From Candidatus Hydrogenedentota bacterium (lineage in GTDB: Bacteria > Hydrogenedentota > Hydrogenedentia > Hydrogenedentales > SLHB01), in the NCBI GenBank assembly GCA_020848835.1, contig JADLHJ010000062.1:1-34619 (forward strand): DNA of 34,619 bases, given 5' to 3'. Shown piece after piece: positions 33,060 to 34,619 of the stretch. The translations under genes were made by a program, and so were the position numbers. A model generated the notes under the pieces. That model made no database searches and was not told where the DNA came from. It saw nothing but the letters and a program-made list of their open reading frames with translations. The first letter of the stretch is position 1, and the number at the start of each line of letters is the position of its first letter.

Positions 33060-33833
33060 ATGAACTCGCTGTCCGTCATATTGCTCAACGCATGGACCGG
33101 CCTATGTGCCGTCGCCCTCGCCGAACAAACGCACCTGTTGACCGGGGGAGCACCCGAGCTTGGTTCCTTGGAAGGCTTCGTTTTCGGCGGCGCGCTCTTT
33201 GCCTATAACATCATCCGCATCGATCCACTTCCACGGTTTCTGGCCTGGGTCTTCGGCGCACTGGCGCTGGTCTGCCTCGTGCAGCTCCAGCACTACACCC
33301 AAGCCGCGGCAGTAGTCCCCTTCGTCGCGTGGGGCCTCTATTACGGTGCCCTCGGCACGGCGAACGTCCGCCTCCGCGCGGTTGCCCCGCTCAAGCCAGT
33401 GACCGTCTCCCTGGTCTGGGCCTGGGTAACAGTTCTACTCCCGTTGTCATCGGGCCAATGGGTTTCCGCGATGGTCCTGTTCGCGGGCCGCGCCGCCTTT
33501 CTATTCGGTTTGGCTTTCGCTTGCGATGTTTGCGACGCGCCCTTGGACGCGAAGCACGGCTTGGACACCCTGGCCTTGCGTCTTGGCAACGCGTCCTCGC
33601 GGCGCCTGATAGATACTGCGCTGACGCTCTCAGCGGGATGTGTGACGGCGAATTGGTTACTTGGAAACTACCCGCCGGATCTAACGGTCGCGCTCGTCGC
33701 CACGCTCGTTGCCACCGCCATTCTGCTTCGCCTAATCTTCCGCACCACTCACAAACCACACATTCAGAAGGCCGCTATCGACGGCATCATGGTCTTGCAA
33801 TTCCTCGGTGTCTGGCTGGTTGCCGCAATCTAA
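33060..33833 (+). CDS. UbiA-like prenyltransferase-family membrane protein
   Basis: The 257-residue protein has about seven to nine hydrophobic segments. DVCDAPLDAKHGLDTLALRLG matches the second UbiA motif (DxxD followed by KTLA-RLG), and LKPVTVSLVWAWVTVLLP resembles a conserved segment in UbiA-like proteins of Bacteroidetes. The usual first motif NDxxDxxxD is replaced by AYNIIRID, so a classical prenyl transfer is uncertain. It may be a divergent prenyltransferase or have lost activity. The start has only a weak ribosome site. It is divergent from the aconitase gene and ends 84 bases before the repressor gene. Confidence 0.6.
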   Translation: MNSLSVILLNAWTGLCAVALAEQTHLLTGGAPELGSLEGFVFGGALFAYNIIRIDPLPRFLAWVFGALALVCLVQLQHYTQAAAVVPFVAWGLYYGALGTANVRLRAVAPLKPVTVSLVWAWVTVLLPLSSGQWVSAMVLFAGRAAFLFGLAFACDVCDAPLDAKHGLDTLALRLGNASSRRLIDTALTLSAGCVTANWLLGNYPPDLTVALVATLVATAILLRLIFRTTHKPHIQKAAIDGIMVLQFLGVWLVAAI

Positions 33834-33863
33834 AAAAAATCACTAACGCTCTAGTCGGCCTTC

Positions 33864-33889
33864 CTATATACTGACCTCACAGTAAATAG
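33864..33889. promoter_or_regulatory. Candidate operator of the BlaI-type repressor
   Basis: CTATATACTG (33864-33873) and CAGTAAATAG (33880-33889) form an inverted repeat matching at 9 of 10 positions around ACCTCA, with a perfect TACTG/CAGTA core. It lies 28 bases before the ATG of the repressor gene. BlaI/MecI repressors bind dyads of this kind over their own promoters, so autoregulation is likely. Confidence 0.65.
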
Positions 33890-33917
33890 GCATACTGCTT
33901 TGGGGGCTCAAAACGGT

Positions 33918-34310
33918 ATGGCAAGGCGGCCATCCTCCGGTCCAACGGACGCGGAGCTCGAAATTTTGCACGTACTCTGGCGCAACGGTCCCTCGACCGT
34001 CCGCGAAGTTTGCGACGCGCTCAACGAAATCCGGCGCACCGGATATACCACCGCCCTCAAGCTGCTCCAGATCATGACCGAGAAGGGCCTCGTTCAGCGC
34101 GACGAGTCCCGCCGCACCCACGTCTACCTCCCCTCGACCCCCCGGGACAGCGTCCAAAAATCCGTTCTGGGCTCCCTGATCGACAAACTTTTCGACGGCT
34201 CCAGTTCCCAGCTTGTCCTCTACGCGCTCCAGGCCCAGCGCGTCTCACCACAAGAAATCGACGAGATTAGACGTTTATTAGACACCAAGAGGGAAGATGT
34301 AACTATCTGA
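33918..34310 (+). CDS. BlaI/MecI/CopY-family transcriptional repressor
   Basis: The 130-residue protein has the winged helix of this family: PTDAELEILHVLWRNGPSTVREVCDALN, TGYTTALKLLQIMTEKGLVQRDE and RTHVYLPS. A dimerisation tail of about 60 residues follows, including SVLGSLIDKLFDGSSSQLVLYAL and ISPQEIDEIRRLL-like sequence. Members repress their own promoter and are inactivated by a BlaR-type membrane protease. The ATG at 33918 is preferred, with GGGGG 11 bases upstream; a TTG at 33900 would add six residues. The usual partner, a BlaR1/M56 protease gene, is normally adjacent; the gene beginning at 34552 may be it, but too little of it is present to say. Confidence 0.9.
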   Translation: MARRPSSGPTDAELEILHVLWRNGPSTVREVCDALNEIRRTGYTTALKLLQIMTEKGLVQRDESRRTHVYLPSTPRDSVQKSVLGSLIDKLFDGSSSQLVLYALQAQRVSPQEIDEIRRLLDTKREDVTI

Positions 34311-34440
34311 TAATACTTGTTTTGTACCAGAACCAACCATCCTCTCTCGAAACCTCTCCAAGATCCCGCTCAGCGTTCAATTGACCGCCAGCCCCACAAA
34401 ATTCCTTCGGTCTCGGTGCCAAAAAACTGTCGGCCTCCGA

Positions 34441-34470
34441 TTGACATAGGCTTCCAAACCTGCTTATCCT
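34441..34470 (+). promoter_or_regulatory. Candidate sigma70-type promoter of the last gene
   Basis: TTGACA (34441-34446, a perfect consensus) and TATCCT (34465-34470, 4 of 6) are separated by 18 bases. The pair lies about 80 bases before the ATG at 34552. It suggests that this gene is not wholly dependent on readthrough from the repressor gene. Confidence 0.55.
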
Positions 34471-34551
34471 GATCCCGACTCCCACCGGTATATGCGGTTA
34501 CCGATGGGTAAGTAGCGGGTGTCACGAAGCAACAAGCGAAGGAGCCGAACT

Positions 34552-34619
34552 ATGTTCGAGGTAATCGCGCTCATGTTGCTTTCGCATCAGCCCTTGCAAC
34601 CCGTCGCCATCGGCGAGGC
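34552..34619 (+). CDS. 5' end of an unidentified gene, cut by the window edge
   Basis: The ATG at 34552 has an excellent ribosome site (AAGGAG, 7 bases upstream). Only 22 codons are present, reading MFEVIALMLLSHQPLQPV and a little more. The hydrophobic start could be a signal peptide or first helix. Its place next to a BlaI-type repressor makes an M56 (BlaR1-like) protease or a repressor target plausible, but nothing in the visible residues proves either. Confidence 0.6.
   Translation, partial: MFEVIALMLLSHQPLQPVAIGE

Overview
The window is GC-rich, coding-dense bacterial chromosome with no phage, plasmid, insertion sequence, tRNA, rRNA or CRISPR. The gene mix suggests an uncultured heterotroph of the Planctomycetota/Hydrogenedentota type: a signal-bearing Gfo/Idh/MocA oxidoreductase, a secreted FAD oxidoreductase with a sugar-binding-like tail, a TIM-barrel sugar epimerase, sialidase-repeat exoproteins, a dockerin-tagged carboxypeptidase and many short palindromic repeats. 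The phylum is an inference from gene content.

Layout. 1-1.9 kb (minus): fabH and a CYTH-domain protein, with palindromic repeats around them. 2.4-4.35 kb: a sugar epimerase-like gene and two small membrane proteins whose stop codons overlap tail to tail. 4.35-4.8 kb: a gene-poor stretch with a strong stem-loop and T-run that ends no visible gene. 4.8-8.3 kb (plus): glutathione-independent formaldehyde dehydrogenase, a terminator, then a YdeP-type molybdopterin oxidoreductase; together they could oxidise formaldehyde to formate and then CO2. 8.5-14.6 kb (minus): a CNNM/CorC-type CBS membrane protein, a 78-residue unknown protein, a secreted FAD oxidoreductase and a membrane-anchored MutS-like ATPase. 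14.8-17.4 kb (minus): apbE-like FMN transferase and a Tat-exported Gfo/Idh/MocA oxidoreductase, probably one operon with a clear terminator. 17.57-20.25 kb (plus): an ABC ATPase, its permease and an exported helical protein, tightly coupled. 20.66-23.77 kb (minus): argC-argJ-argB, the acetyl-recycling arginine pathway, behind a promoter with a palindrome over the -10 box. 23.95-27.36 kb (minus): two tandem paralogous secreted sialidase-repeat proteins with a terminator. 27.76-30.5 kb: a divergent pair, an alpha/beta hydrolase and an M14 carboxypeptidase with dockerin. 30.7-33.0 kb (minus): aconitase. 33.06-34.62 kb (plus): a UbiA-like membrane protein, a BlaI/MecI-type repressor preceded by a candidate operator, and the first codons of another gene with a good promoter.

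Most genes are recognisable housekeeping or environmental-heterotroph genes. The least explained signals lie between genes: a two-armed inverted repeat resembling a REPIN between the carboxypeptidase and aconitase genes, the orphan terminator near 4.6 kb, the argC promoter palindrome, the repressor operator and several families of short palindromes. I found no convincing new defence or mobile system.
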